This document shows positions 1-7,223 of a stretch of 7,223 nt of DNA, in pieces. The stretch is from NCBI GenBank assembly GCA_023441105.1, contig JAEZQX010000414.1, positions 1 through 7,223 of the forward strand, read 5' to 3'. Both the position numbers and the translations under genes were made by a program. The notes under the pieces are model-generated. The model was not told the DNA's origin. It ran no database searches and saw only the letters and a list, made by a program, of their open reading frames with translations. The stretch comes from Pseudomonadota bacterium. GTDB taxonomy: Bacteria; Pseudomonadota; Gammaproteobacteria; Burkholderiales; Burkholderiaceae. The first letter of the stretch is position 1, and each line of letters starts with the position of its first letter.

Positions 1-516
1 GGCATCACCGAGAGCGACGTCAACCTGGCGGTCGCCTCCAATGCGGTGATCATCGGCTTCAACGTCCGCGCGGACCAGGCTGCCCGCAAGATGGCCGAGA
101 GCAACGGCATCGACATCCGCTACTACAACATCATCTACGACGCCGTCGACGACGTGAAGTCGGCGATGGAAGGGATGCTGTCGCCGGAGCGCAAGGAGAC
201 CATCCTCGGCCTCATCGAGATCAGGCAGGTCTTCAAGGTCAGCAAGGTCGGCACGGTGGCGGGCTGCCGGGTCATGGAGGGCGTCGTGCGGCGCGATTCC
301 GAGATCCGCCTGCTGCGCGAATCCGTGGTCATCTGGTCCGGCAAGCTCGACTCCCTCAAGCGCTTCAAGGACGACGTCCGCGAGGTGAAGGAGGGCTTCG
401 AATGCGGCCTGGCGCTCGCCGGCTACAGCGACATCCAGGTGGGCGACCAGCTGGAGGCCTTCGAGGTCAAGGAAGTGGCGCGGACGCTGGCCCCGGCCAC
501 TGCCGCCGCTTCCTGA
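1..516 (+). CDS. infB: Translation initiation factor IF-2, C-terminal part (5' end outside window)
   Basis: This is the last 171 codons of IF-2, the GTPase that brings initiator fMet-tRNA to the 30S subunit and promotes subunit joining. The frame is open from base 1 ([13 protein letters not shown]...), so the ATG at 46 is an internal methionine, not the start. Visible family landmarks are the IIGFNVRAD segment of the domain after the G domain and domain II, then the C-terminal beta-barrel with [39 protein letters not shown] and the closing [20 protein letters not shown]. This last part is the C1/C2 region that binds fMet-tRNA. A short Ala/Pro/Thr tail follows before TGA at 514-516. The G domain and the N-terminal domains lie upstream. 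rbfA begins 28 bases later, the usual nusA-infB-rbfA order. Identification is secure. Confidence 0.97.
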   Translation, partial: GITESDVNLAVASNAVIIGFNVRADQAARKMAESNGIDIRYYNIIYDAVDDVKSAMEGMLSPERKETILGLIEIRQVFKVSKVGTVAGCRVMEGVVRRDSEIRLLRESVVIWSGKLDSLKRFKDDVREVKEGFECGLALAGYSDIQVGDQLEAFEVKEVARTLAPATAAAS

Positions 517-544
517 TCGCCGGGAGCGCCGGAGCAAGGCAAGG

Positions 545-931
545 ATGCGACGCAAGGCCGGATCGGCGCCCGGCAGGGCAGTCAGGGTCACCGAGCAGCT
601 CCACCAGGAGCTGGCGGAGATCATCCGCGCGGAGGTCAAGGACCCCCGGCTGGGGATGGTGACGGTCACCTCGGTGGACCTGACGCCGGACTACGCCTAT
701 GCCACCGTCTGGTTCTCGGTGTTGCCGGACGACGCGGAAACGGTCGCCGCCACTCTGCAGGGCCTGCGGGCCGCCGCCGGCTACATCCGCTCGCTGATCG
801 GCCGGCGGGTGCGCATCCACACGACCCCGGAAATCCGCTTTGCCCATGACCGCTCCACCGAGCGCGGCATGGCGCTCAGCCAACTCATCGACAAGGCCAA
901 CGCCATTCGGTCCTCGGACCCGGACGAGTAG
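545..931 (+). CDS. rbfA: Ribosome-binding factor A (30S maturation)
   Basis: RbfA is a small cytoplasmic protein that binds the free 30S subunit and assists late maturation of 16S rRNA, notably its 5' end; in E. coli it is also needed for cold adaptation. The 128-residue product matches the usual length. It shows the family pattern: a basic N-terminus, the helix RVTEQLHQELAEIIRAEVKDPRLG (residues 14-37), the strand pair VTVTSVDLTPDYAYATVWFSVL (39-60), the AAGYIR turn of the KH-type fold (77-82), RRVRIHTTPEIRF (87-99) and a final amphipathic helix. The ATG at 545 is supported by GGAG at 531-534, 10 bases upstream. It lies between infB and truB, all on one strand with short gaps, so co-transcription is likely. 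The C-terminus (SSDPDE) is short and acidic. Confidence 0.96.
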   Translation: MRRKAGSAPGRAVRVTEQLHQELAEIIRAEVKDPRLGMVTVTSVDLTPDYAYATVWFSVLPDDAETVAATLQGLRAAAGYIRSLIGRRVRIHTTPEIRFAHDRSTERGMALSQLIDKANAIRSSDPDE

Positions 932-938
932 GTACGGC

Positions 939-971
939 ATGCAATCGCTGAAGACGTTGGCGGGCCGTTGA
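939..971 (+). other. Ten-codon mini-ORF ahead of truB, stop overlapping the truB start
   Basis: An ATG at 939, 7 bases after the rbfA stop, opens a 10-codon frame ([10 protein letters not shown]) that ends at TGA 969-971. This stop overlaps the only near start of truB, TTG 968-970, as TTGA. A partial Shine-Dalgarno match (AGGT, 930-933) lies 5 bases before the ATG, better than anything in front of the TTG. Either this is a leader whose termination feeds re-initiation at truB, or it is the true truB N-terminus separated by a one-base deletion in this sequence. Adding one base near 966-967 would fuse it in frame to the truB reading frame. The sequence alone does not decide. Confidence 0.35.
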
Positions 972-1891
972 AGGTCCACGGATTGCTGCTGCTGGACAAG
1001 CCCCGCGGGCTGTCCTCCAACACCGCATTGCAGAAGGCGCGTCGCCTGCTGGATGCCGACAAGGCCGGCCATGGCGGAACCCTCGATCCGCTGGCCGACG
1101 GGCTGCTGCCGCTGATGTTCGGCGAAGCCTGCAAGCTCGCCGAATCGGCGCTCGAGGGGGACAAGGCCTATGAGGCCGAAGTCCGCCTGGGCCAGGTCAC
1201 CACCACCGACGATGCCGAAGGCGCGGTGGTCGCCACCGCGCCGGTCGCCTTCAGCGACGCCGAGTTGCAGGCGGTGCTGGCGCGCTTTCGCGGCCACATC
1301 GTCCAGGTGCCGCCGGTCTACTCGGCGCTCAAGGTGGCCGGCAAGGCCCTCTACCGCTATGCCCGAGCCGGCAACCCGGTGCAGCCGGCGCCGCGCCAGG
1401 TGCAGGTCCACCAGCTCGAGCTGCTGGAGCGCAGGGATGGAGAGCTGCCGGCGCTCAGGATCCGGGTCCGCTGCAGCAAGGGCACCTACATCCGCTCGCT
1501 GGCGCGCGACATCGGCGCCGCGCTCGGCTGCGGCGCCCATCTCGGCGCCCTGCGGCGCACGCTGGTCGGCCGCTTCACCGTGGCCGAGGCGACGACGCTG
1601 GAGGCGCTCGAGACGCTTGCGCCGGACGCCCGCCGCGCCCGGCTGGTCGAGCTCGAGGCGCTGGTCGCCGATCGGCCGGCGGTGACGCTCGACGCGGCCG
1701 AAACGGCGCGCTTTCGCCAGGGGCAGCCGGTGCCGCTGGCGGCATCGCGGCTGCCGTCCGCTGCCGCCGCCCCGGCGGCCGAGGCGCGGATCGCGGTCTT
1801 CTGCGACGGCCGACTCGCCGGGCTCGGTCGCTGCTCCTTCGACGATCAACAGGACTGCGTGCTGGCGCCAGCGCGCGTCATCGTGTCATGA
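968..1891 (+). CDS. truB: tRNA pseudouridine(55) synthase TruB
   Basis: TruB converts uridine 55 to pseudouridine in the T-loop of tRNAs in the cytoplasm. The 307-residue product (E. coli: 314) carries the family landmarks. They are [15 protein letters not shown] near the N-terminus; [13 protein letters not shown] with the catalytic Asp at 40; [10 protein letters not shown] with the conserved active-site Tyr at 68; [10 protein letters not shown] around Tyr118; and [15 protein letters not shown] (about 169-183) with the conserved Arg176. A PUA-like C-terminal segment ends in VLAPARVIV. The usual HTGTLDPLATG motif reads [11 protein letters not shown] here, with the catalytic Asp intact. The start is uncertain: the frame back to the rbfA stop contains no ATG or GTG, so TTG 968 is the best in-frame start and has no good ribosome binding site. 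An ATG at 939 in another frame may be the real start if one base is missing. Confidence 0.94.
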   Translation: MKVHGLLLLDKPRGLSSNTALQKARRLLDADKAGHGGTLDPLADGLLPLMFGEACKLAESALEGDKAYEAEVRLGQVTTTDDAEGAVVATAPVAFSDAELQAVLARFRGHIVQVPPVYSALKVAGKALYRYARAGNPVQPAPRQVQVHQLELLERRDGELPALRIRVRCSKGTYIRSLARDIGAALGCGAHLGALRRTLVGRFTVAEATTLEALETLAPDARRARLVELEALVADRPAVTLDAAETARFRQGQPVPLAASRLPSAAAAPAAEARIAVFCDGRLAGLGRCSFDDQQDCVLAPARVIVS

Positions 1892-1910
1892 ACCCACTCC
1901 CGACATTCCC

Positions 1911-1914
<4 letters not shown>
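1888..1914 (+). other. Eight-codon mini-ORF bridging truB and typA with ATGA overlaps at both ends
   Basis: An ATG at 1888-1890 overlaps the truB stop (TGA 1889-1891) as ATGA. It opens an 8-codon frame (MNPLPTFP) whose own stop, TGA 1912-1914, overlaps the typA ATG (1911-1913), again as ATGA. The stretch 1892-1910 has no purine-rich ribosome binding site. This could let ribosomes leaving truB re-initiate stepwise into typA. It could also be chance, because short frames are common. No function of the peptide is implied. Confidence 0.3.
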
Positions 1915-3773
<1,859 letters not shown>

Positions 3774-3796
3774 AAAATCTCCCGATGGTGGCAGTG

Positions 3797-3838
3797 GCGC
3801 GACGTCTGGCGGTTTTGCGGGGCCCGACGCGCGTTTTT
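3797..3838 (+). terminator. Candidate intrinsic terminator after typA (weak)
   Basis: Bases 3797-3804 (GCGCGACG) pair with 3825-3832 (CGACGCGC) with one A-A mismatch, and inside the 20-base loop GGC 3808-3810 can pair with GCC 3822-3824. The stem is followed after one base by TTTTT at 3834-3838. It sits 24 bases after the typA stop, a natural place for the operon to end. The mismatch and large loop make it much weaker than the terminator at 4476-4502. Confidence 0.4.
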
Positions 3839-3909
3839 CCTAGGAGACTCCCTGGGAAACGTGATTAGAATCGAACCCCGATCGAGGCCATATTGGTAAG
3901 TACCGAAAA

Positions 3910-3965
3910 GGTCGATTCGATCAACGGTAAGCGGCAGCACGATTCGGTTGCCGCGAGTGTCGACC
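3910..3965 (+). promoter_or_regulatory. Nested inverted repeats in the leader of the SWIB-tail gene
   Basis: Two inverted repeats are nested. The outer one is GGTCGA (3910-3915) with TCGACC (3960-3965). The inner one is 3931-3938 with 3947-3954: eight pairs including one G-U, GCGGCA pairing with TGCCGC around an 8-base loop. No T-run follows, so this is not an intrinsic terminator. It ends 29 bases before the ATG at 3995 and leaves the ribosome binding site free. The surrounding spacer 3774-3994 is visibly more AT-rich than the genes. A TAGAAT hexamer at 3866-3871 resembles a -10 box, but I see no matching -35 box, so no promoter is called. It may be a leader structure or operator. Confidence 0.3.
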
Positions 3966-3983
3966 AAAATTCGATTGGACAAC

Positions 3984-3989
3984 GAGGAG
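3984..3989 (+). promoter_or_regulatory. Ribosome binding site that fixes the start of the SWIB-tail gene
   Basis: GAGGAG lies 5 bases before ATG 3995 and is the strongest Shine-Dalgarno match in the window. It selects this ATG over a TTG at 3893 that would add 34 unconserved residues encoded by the AT-rich leader. Confidence 0.8.
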
Positions 3990-3994
3990 TTCAA

Positions 3995-4450
3995 ATGGCA
4001 ACTGCCAAGAAGCCTGCAAAGAAGGCGCCAGCCAAGAAACCAGCGGCCAAGAAGGTTGCTGCCAAGAAGCCCGCCGCAGTGAAACCGGCAGCCAAGAAAG
4101 CGGCTGCCAAGCCCGCCGCCAAGAAGCCGGCTGCCAAGAAACCCGCCGCCAAGGCAGCCGCCAAGCCGGCCGCCAAACCTGCAGCCAAGGCCGCCGCCAA
4201 GCGCAAGCCGAACGCTGCCTTCATGGCCGCGCTCAAGCCGAGCCCTCAGTTGTCGGCCGTGATCGGCGACAAGCCGCTGCCCCGCACCGAGATCACCAAG
4301 AAGCTCTGGGAATACATCAAGAAGAACAACCTGCAGGATTCCGCCAACAAGCGGATGATCAACGGCGACGACAAGCTGAAGGCCATCTTCGGCAAGCCGC
4401 AGGTGTCGATGTTCGAGATGACCAAGCTGGTCAGCAAGCACATCAGCTGA
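3995..4450 (+). CDS. Histone-H1-like Lys/Ala/Pro tail fused to a SWIB/MDM2 domain
   Basis: The 151-residue product has two parts. Residues 1-71 are almost wholly Lys, Ala and Pro in AAKKPAAKK-type repeats, with 24 lysines and no acidic residue, like the DNA-binding tails of histone H1. Residues about 80-150 match the SWIB/MDM2 fold: LSAVIGDKPLPRTEITKKLWEYIKKNNL, then KRMINGDDKLKAIFG and a final helix ending in VSKHIS. SWIB domains are best known from eukaryotic SWI/SNF complexes, and bacterial copies occur in Chlamydia and many proteobacteria. A role as a nucleoid-associated, chromatin-compacting or regulatory protein is inference from the basic tail. The partner of the SWIB domain is unknown. 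The gene stands alone between its structured leader and a strong terminator, separate from the typA operon. The repetitive codons of the tail (about 4007-4207) are prone to length change between strains. Confidence 0.92.
   Translation: MATAKKPAKKAPAKKPAAKKVAAKKPAAVKPAAKKAAAKPAAKKPAAKKPAAKAAAKPAAKPAAKAAAKRKPNAAFMAALKPSPQLSAVIGDKPLPRTEITKKLWEYIKKNNLQDSANKRMINGDDKLKAIFGKPQVSMFEMTKLVSKHIS
4007..4207 (+). repeat. Degenerate tandem codon repeats encoding the lysine-rich tail
   Basis: The coding stretch for residues 5-71 is built from recurring GCC-AAG-AAG, GCC-GCC-AAG and CCG/CCC-GCC units, translating to AAKKP and AAKP repeats. Units are degenerate rather than perfect copies, so this is a low-complexity coding repeat. 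Replication slippage here would stay in frame if it removed or added whole codon units, and would only change tail length. Confidence 0.7.
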
Positions 4451-4475
4451 CCTGGAGCACTGACGGATCGACAGG

Positions 4476-4502
4476 AAGCGGCCTTCGGGCCGCTTTTTGT
4501 TT
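4476..4502 (+). terminator. Rho-independent terminator of the SWIB-tail gene
   Basis: Bases 4476-4483 (AAGCGGCC) pair perfectly with 4488-4495 (GGCCGCTT) around a TTCG tetraloop, followed by TTTTTGTTT (4494-4502). It begins 25 bases after the stop codon. In the minus direction the hairpin is followed by TTCCTG rather than a long T-run, so it should act mainly on the plus-strand transcript. Confidence 0.92.
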
Positions 4503-4545
4503 GAGGCCGCGCCGGGACGATTCCTTCGTTGGCATTCCGGCGCCC

Positions 4546-4645
4546 CCCTTTCTCAAGCGCCCGGCGCTTGGGAAAGGGCGGTAGGGCCGGAAGGCCCAAG
4601 GGGGGATTCCCCAACCGCTGGGGGAGGGCCGCAGGCCCAAGGGGG
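4546..4645. repeat. GC-rich composite palindromic repeat element (REP-like)
   Basis: This 100-base block has three parts. First is a long palindrome: 4546-4560 pairs with 4564-4578 over 15 positions (one G-T) around a 3-base loop. Second are two direct repeats, 4584-4605 and 4626-4645, each of the form GGGCC-loop-GGCCCAAGGGGG and each able to form its own 5-bp hairpin (loops GGAA and GCA). Third, between them, CCCC 4609-4612 can pair with GGGG 4620-4623 across a 7-base loop. No T-run follows in either direction. It resembles bacterial interspersed palindromic elements found between genes. Its family and copy number cannot be read from one window. It overlaps the 3' end of the LysR gene. Confidence 0.7.
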
Positions 4646-5530
4646 TGTCGTCCATGATTTTTTCAGGTAGTCGATGAACATCCGCACCCGCAGCGGCAGG
4701 TGCCGGCGCTGCGGATAGACCGCATGGATGGCATTGAGCGGGGCGGCATAGTCGTCGAGCACCGTCTGCAGGCGGCCGGCCTGCAGGTCCTCGGAGACCT
4801 CCCACATCGAACGCCAGGCGAGGCCGTAGCCGGCCAGCGCCCACTCGTGCAGCACCGCGCCGTCGTTGCATTCCATGCTGCCGCCGACCCGGATGGCGAC
4901 CTGGCGGCCGTCGACCTGCAGCAGCCAGCCGCGGGCCTGGTTGCCGTAGTTGCCGAACGCGAGGCAGTTGTGATCGCCCAGGTCCGCGGGCGTGCGCGGG
5001 ATGCCCCGCGCCTGCAGGTAGGCGGGACTGGCGACCACCACCCGCTGGTTCTGCGCCAGCGTGACGCCGATCAGGCTGGAGTCGTCGAGCTGGCCGATGC
5101 GGATGGCGAGGTCGAAGCCGTCGTTGACGATGTCGACGAGCCGGTCGCTGAGCTCGAGGGACACCGAGACGTCCTTGTTGCTGGCCACGAATGGCCCGAT
5201 CAGCGGCGCGACATGGCGCCGGCCGAAGCCGGCCGGTGCGGTGACCCGGACATGGCCGCTGGCCTTCACGCCGCCGAGCGACACCGAGGCTTCGGCGTTG
5301 GCGAAGTCGTTGAGGATGCGCTGGCAGTCCTCCAGGAAGGCGCTGCCTTCGAAGGTGAGGGTGATGCGGCGGGTGGTGCGCACCAGCAGCTTCACCCCGA
5401 GCCGCGCTTCCAGCGCATCGATGCGCCGCCCGATGACGGCTGGTGCCACGCCTTCGGCCTGGGCGGCGCCCGACAGGCTGCCGCGCGCGGCTACGGCGAC
5501 GAAGGTTTCGAGCTGCTTGAACCGGTCCAT
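4553..5530 (-). CDS. LysR-family transcriptional regulator with repeat-derived C-terminal tail
   Basis: The 325-residue product is a LysR-type DNA-binding regulator. Residues 1-60 form the winged helix-turn-helix (MDRFKQLETFVAVAARGSLSGAAQ, then VIGRRIDALEARLGVKLLVRTTR and ITLTFEG). Residues about 90-293 form the periplasmic-binding-protein-like effector domain (GHVRVTAPAGFGRRHVAPL, FDLAIRIGQL, GYGLAW, ending MFIDYLKKSW). The ATG at 5530 gives the standard LysR N-terminus, but no clear ribosome binding site precedes it. Homologues of this kind normally end soon after the last helix. Here about 32 further Pro/Gly-rich residues (294-325, bases 4651-4556) are encoded almost entirely by the palindromic repeat element, which also supplies the TGA. 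The gene is divergent from aceB, an arrangement that suggests control of aceB and of itself. Effector and targets are not visible from sequence. Confidence 0.93.
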   Translation of the reverse strand: MDRFKQLETFVAVAARGSLSGAAQAEGVAPAVIGRRIDALEARLGVKLLVRTTRRITLTFEGSAFLEDCQRILNDFANAEASVSLGGVKASGHVRVTAPAGFGRRHVAPLIGPFVASNKDVSVSLELSDRLVDIVNDGFDLAIRIGQLDDSSLIGVTLAQNQRVVVASPAYLQARGIPRTPADLGDHNCLAFGNYGNQARGWLLQVDGRQVAIRVGGSMECNDGAVLHEWALAGYGLAWRSMWEVSEDLQAGRLQTVLDDYAAPLNAIHAVYPQRRHLPLRVRMFIDYLKKSWTTPPWACGPPPAVGESPLGPSGPTALSQAPGA

Positions 5531-5532
5531 CA

Positions 5533-5557
5533 GGGTAGATTACCCGCGCCCCGGTAA
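5533..5557. promoter_or_regulatory. Candidate operator: overlapping inverted repeats between LysR gene and aceB
   Basis: GGGTA (5533-5537) and TACCC (5541-5545) form a perfect 5-3-5 inverted repeat. The TTACC inside it (5540-5544) also forms a 5-8-5 inverted repeat with GGTAA (5553-5557). Three alternating GGTA/TACC half-sites therefore lie within 25 bases, directly upstream of the regulator's ATG. This fits an autoregulatory LysR site, although the classic T-N11-A spacing is not present. No convincing -35/-10 pair for either gene is seen in 5531-5645; the best -10-like hexamer for aceB is TACACT at 5605-5610, with only a poor -35 match. Confidence 0.35.
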
Positions 5558-5645
5558 AAGCTGAAACGCGTGGGACGGCGTTTATGGCCTACGCGGTGGT
5601 GCAATACACTGTGCGAATCCCCGAACCACGCACGAGAGGTCCTCC

Positions 5646-7223
5646 ATGGCTGCCAGCTCTCCCGATCTGAAACTTCCTGCGGGCGTCGAGATCAAGGCGC
5701 CGGTCAGCGCCGAATTCGCGCAGATCCTGACCCCGGAAGCGCTGGCGCTGGTCGCCAAGCTGCATCGCCAGTTCCAGCCACGGCGTCGCGAGCTGCTGGC
5801 CGCGCGGGTCGAACGCGCCAAGCGTCTCGACGCCGGCGAGCGCCCGGATTTCCTGCCGCAGACGCGGTCGGTACGGGAAGGCGACTGGAAGATCGCGCCG
5901 ATCCCCGAGGCGCTGAAGTGCCGCCGGGTGGAGATCACCGGTCCGGTCGAGGCGAAGATGGTCATCAACGCCTTCAACTCCGGCGCCGACAGCTACATGA
6001 CCGATTTCGAGGATTCGAACTCGCCCAACTGGTTCAACCAGGTGCAGGGCCAGATCAACCTCAAGGCGGCGATCCGTCGCGACCTGACGGCCGAGTCGGG
6101 CGGCAAGCAGTACCGGCTCAACGAGCGCATCGCCACCCTGCAGGTCCGGCCGCGCGGTTGGCACCTCGACGAGAAGCACGTGCTGGTGGATGGCGAACGG
6201 GTGGCGGGCGGCCTGTTCGACTTCGGCCTCTTCCTCTTCCACAATGCCCACGAGCAGGTCAAGCGTGGCGCCGGACCGTTCTTCTACCTGCCGAAGATGG
6301 AAAGCCACCTCGAGGCGCGGCTGTGGAACGACGTCTTCGCACTGGCGCAGAAGGAGATCGGCCTGCCCCAGGGCACGATCAAGGCGACCGTCCTCATCGA
6401 GACCATCCTCGCCGCCTTCGAGATGGACGAGATCCTGTACGAGCTGCGCGAGCACAGCGCCGGGCTCAACGCCGGCCGCTGGGACTACATCTTCTCCTGC
6501 ATCAAGAAGTTCAAGCTGGACCGCGATTTCTGCCTGGCGGACCGCGCCAAGGTGACGATGACCTCGCCGTTCATGCGCGCCTACGCGCTGCTGCTGCTCA
6601 AGACCTGCCATCGCCGCAACGCGCCGGCGATCGGCGGCATGAGCGCGCTCATCCCGATCAAGAACGACCCGGCCAAGAACGAGATCGCCATGCAGGGGAT
6701 CATTGCCGACAAGCGCCGCGACGCCACCGACGGCTACGACGGCGGCTGGGTGGCCCATCCCGGGCTGGTCGACGCAGCCATGAAGGAGTTCGTGGCCGTG
6801 CTGGGCGACCCGCCCAACCAGATCGAAAAGCAGCGCAGCGACGTCCAGGTCTCGGCGAAGGAGCTGCTCGACTTCCAGCCGGAGAAGCCGATCACCGAGG
6901 CTGGCCTGAGGATGAACATCAACGTCGGCATCCTCTACCTCGGCGCCTGGCTGGCGGGCAACGGCTGCGTGCCGATCCACAACCTGATGGAGGACGCCGC
7001 CACCGCCGAGATCAGCCGCAGCCAGGTATGGCAGTGGATCCGCTCGCCCAAGGGCGTGCTCGAGGACGGCCGCAAGGTCACGCCGGAGCTGGTGCGGGCG
7101 CTGATCCCGGAGGAGCTCGGCAAGATCAAGGAGCTGGTCGGGCCGCAGTCGAGCAGCTATGACCGCGCGGCGCAGATCTTCGAGCAGATGAGCACCCAGG
7201 AGCAGTTCGCCGAGTTCCTCACC
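5646..7223 (+). CDS. aceB: Malate synthase A (3' end outside window)
   Basis: Malate synthase condenses glyoxylate with acetyl-CoA to malate, the second step of the glyoxylate shunt used for growth on acetate and fatty acids. The frame is open from ATG 5646 to the window edge, 526 codons without a stop. E. coli AceB has 533 residues, so only about the last 5-15 are missing. AGAGGT (5635-5640) lies 5 bases before the ATG. Landmarks are FNSGADSYMTDFEDSNSPNW, LQVRPRGWHLDEKH with the conserved active-site arginine region (168-170), and the malate synthase signature REHSAGLNAGRWDYIF (268-283). Further along are IGGMSALIPIKNDP, GGWVAHPGLV, and CVPIHNLMEDAATAEISRSQVWQWI with Asp450 at the position of the catalytic Asp447 of E. 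coli. The ending FAEFLT fits the family C-terminus. No isocitrate lyase gene is in the window. The divergent LysR gene is the likely local regulator. Confidence 0.96.
   Translation, partial: MAASSPDLKLPAGVEIKAPVSAEFAQILTPEALALVAKLHRQFQPRRRELLAARVERAKRLDAGERPDFLPQTRSVREGDWKIAPIPEALKCRRVEITGPVEAKMVINAFNSGADSYMTDFEDSNSPNWFNQVQGQINLKAAIRRDLTAESGGKQYRLNERIATLQVRPRGWHLDEKHVLVDGERVAGGLFDFGLFLFHNAHEQVKRGAGPFFYLPKMESHLEARLWNDVFALAQKEIGLPQGTIKATVLIETILAAFEMDEILYELREHSAGLNAGRWDYIFSCIKKFKLDRDFCLADRAKVTMTSPFMRAYALLLLKTCHRRNAPAIGGMSALIPIKNDPAKNEIAMQGIIADKRRDATDGYDGGWVAHPGLVDAAMKEFVAVLGDPPNQIEKQRSDVQVSAKELLDFQPEKPITEAGLRMNINVGILYLGAWLAGNGCVPIHNLMEDAATAEISRSQVWQWIRSPKGVLEDGRKVTPELVRALIPEELGKIKELVGPQSSSYDRAAQIFEQMSTQEQFAEFLT

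Noticed and set aside
46..516. A short separate gene starting at ATG 46
   Set aside because: The frame is open to base 1 and the codons before 46 match IF-2 sequence, so this is the end of infB.
467..1849. Long open frame on the minus strand opposite rbfA and truB
   Set aside because: It lies antisense to two recognised genes. Its product is an Arg/Gly/Ala-rich sequence without family resemblance, as expected opposite GC-rich codons.
3893..3994. 34-residue N-terminal extension of the SWIB-tail protein from TTG 3893
   Set aside because: The strong GAGGAG site 5 bases before ATG 3995 and the AT-rich, structured, non-conserved look of the upstream stretch favour the shorter protein.
3991..4236. 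Minus-strand frame encoding Ala/Gly/Leu/Phe repeats that look like a membrane protein
   Set aside because: It is simply the complement of the Lys/Ala/Pro repeat codons of the SWIB-tail gene.
4546..4578. Palindrome as the intrinsic terminator of the LysR gene
   Set aside because: The LysR stop codon lies inside the stem and no T-run follows on the minus strand, so it does not fit a rho-independent terminator.
4700..5557. 285-codon plus-strand frame opposite the LysR gene
   Set aside because: The minus-strand frame has a clear LysR helix-turn-helix and effector domain; the plus-strand product has no recognisable features.
5589..6980. 463-codon minus-strand frame opposite aceB
   Set aside because: It is antisense to a certain gene, has no family motif and no plausible start context.
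5570..7162. 530-codon plus-strand frame overlapping malate synthase in another frame
   Set aside because: The product is Arg/Gly/Pro-rich with no recognisable motif, while the overlapping frame from 5646 carries the full malate synthase signature.

Overview
The window reads as chromosomal DNA of a GC-rich betaproteobacterium, probably Rhodocyclales or Burkholderiales. The evidence is the gene order infB-rbfA-truB-typA, a lysine/alanine-rich SWIB-domain protein, and a LysR regulator divergent from a class A malate synthase. I cannot name the genus from sequence alone.

Positions 1-3773 form a dense same-strand translation cluster: the 3' end of infB (initiation factor IF-2), rbfA (30S maturation factor), truB (tRNA pseudouridine-55 synthase) and typA/bipA (ribosome-associated GTPase). 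Spacers are 19-36 bases, which fits one operon continuing from an off-window nusA-infB region. Two junctions carry mini-ORFs whose start or stop codons overlap those of the neighbouring genes. A weak terminator candidate follows typA.

Positions 3774-4502 hold a single-gene unit. It has a spacer of about 220 bases with a nested inverted repeat, a strong ribosome binding site, a 151-residue protein with a histone-H1-like basic tail fused to a SWIB/MDM2 domain, and a clear rho-independent terminator.

Positions 4546-4645 are a compact GC-rich palindromic repeat element. The convergent LysR-type regulator gene (minus strand) runs into this element, which supplies its last roughly 32 codons and its stop. 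A 115-base divergent intergenic region with inverted repeats separates this regulator from aceB (malate synthase A, glyoxylate shunt), which runs off the right edge and lacks only its extreme C-terminus.

Most of the window is conserved housekeeping sequence. I see no phage, IS transposase, CRISPR, tRNA or rRNA, and no convincing new multi-gene system. The points most worth a second look are the repeat-derived regulator tail, the mini-ORF junctions around truB, and the structured leader of the SWIB-tail gene.
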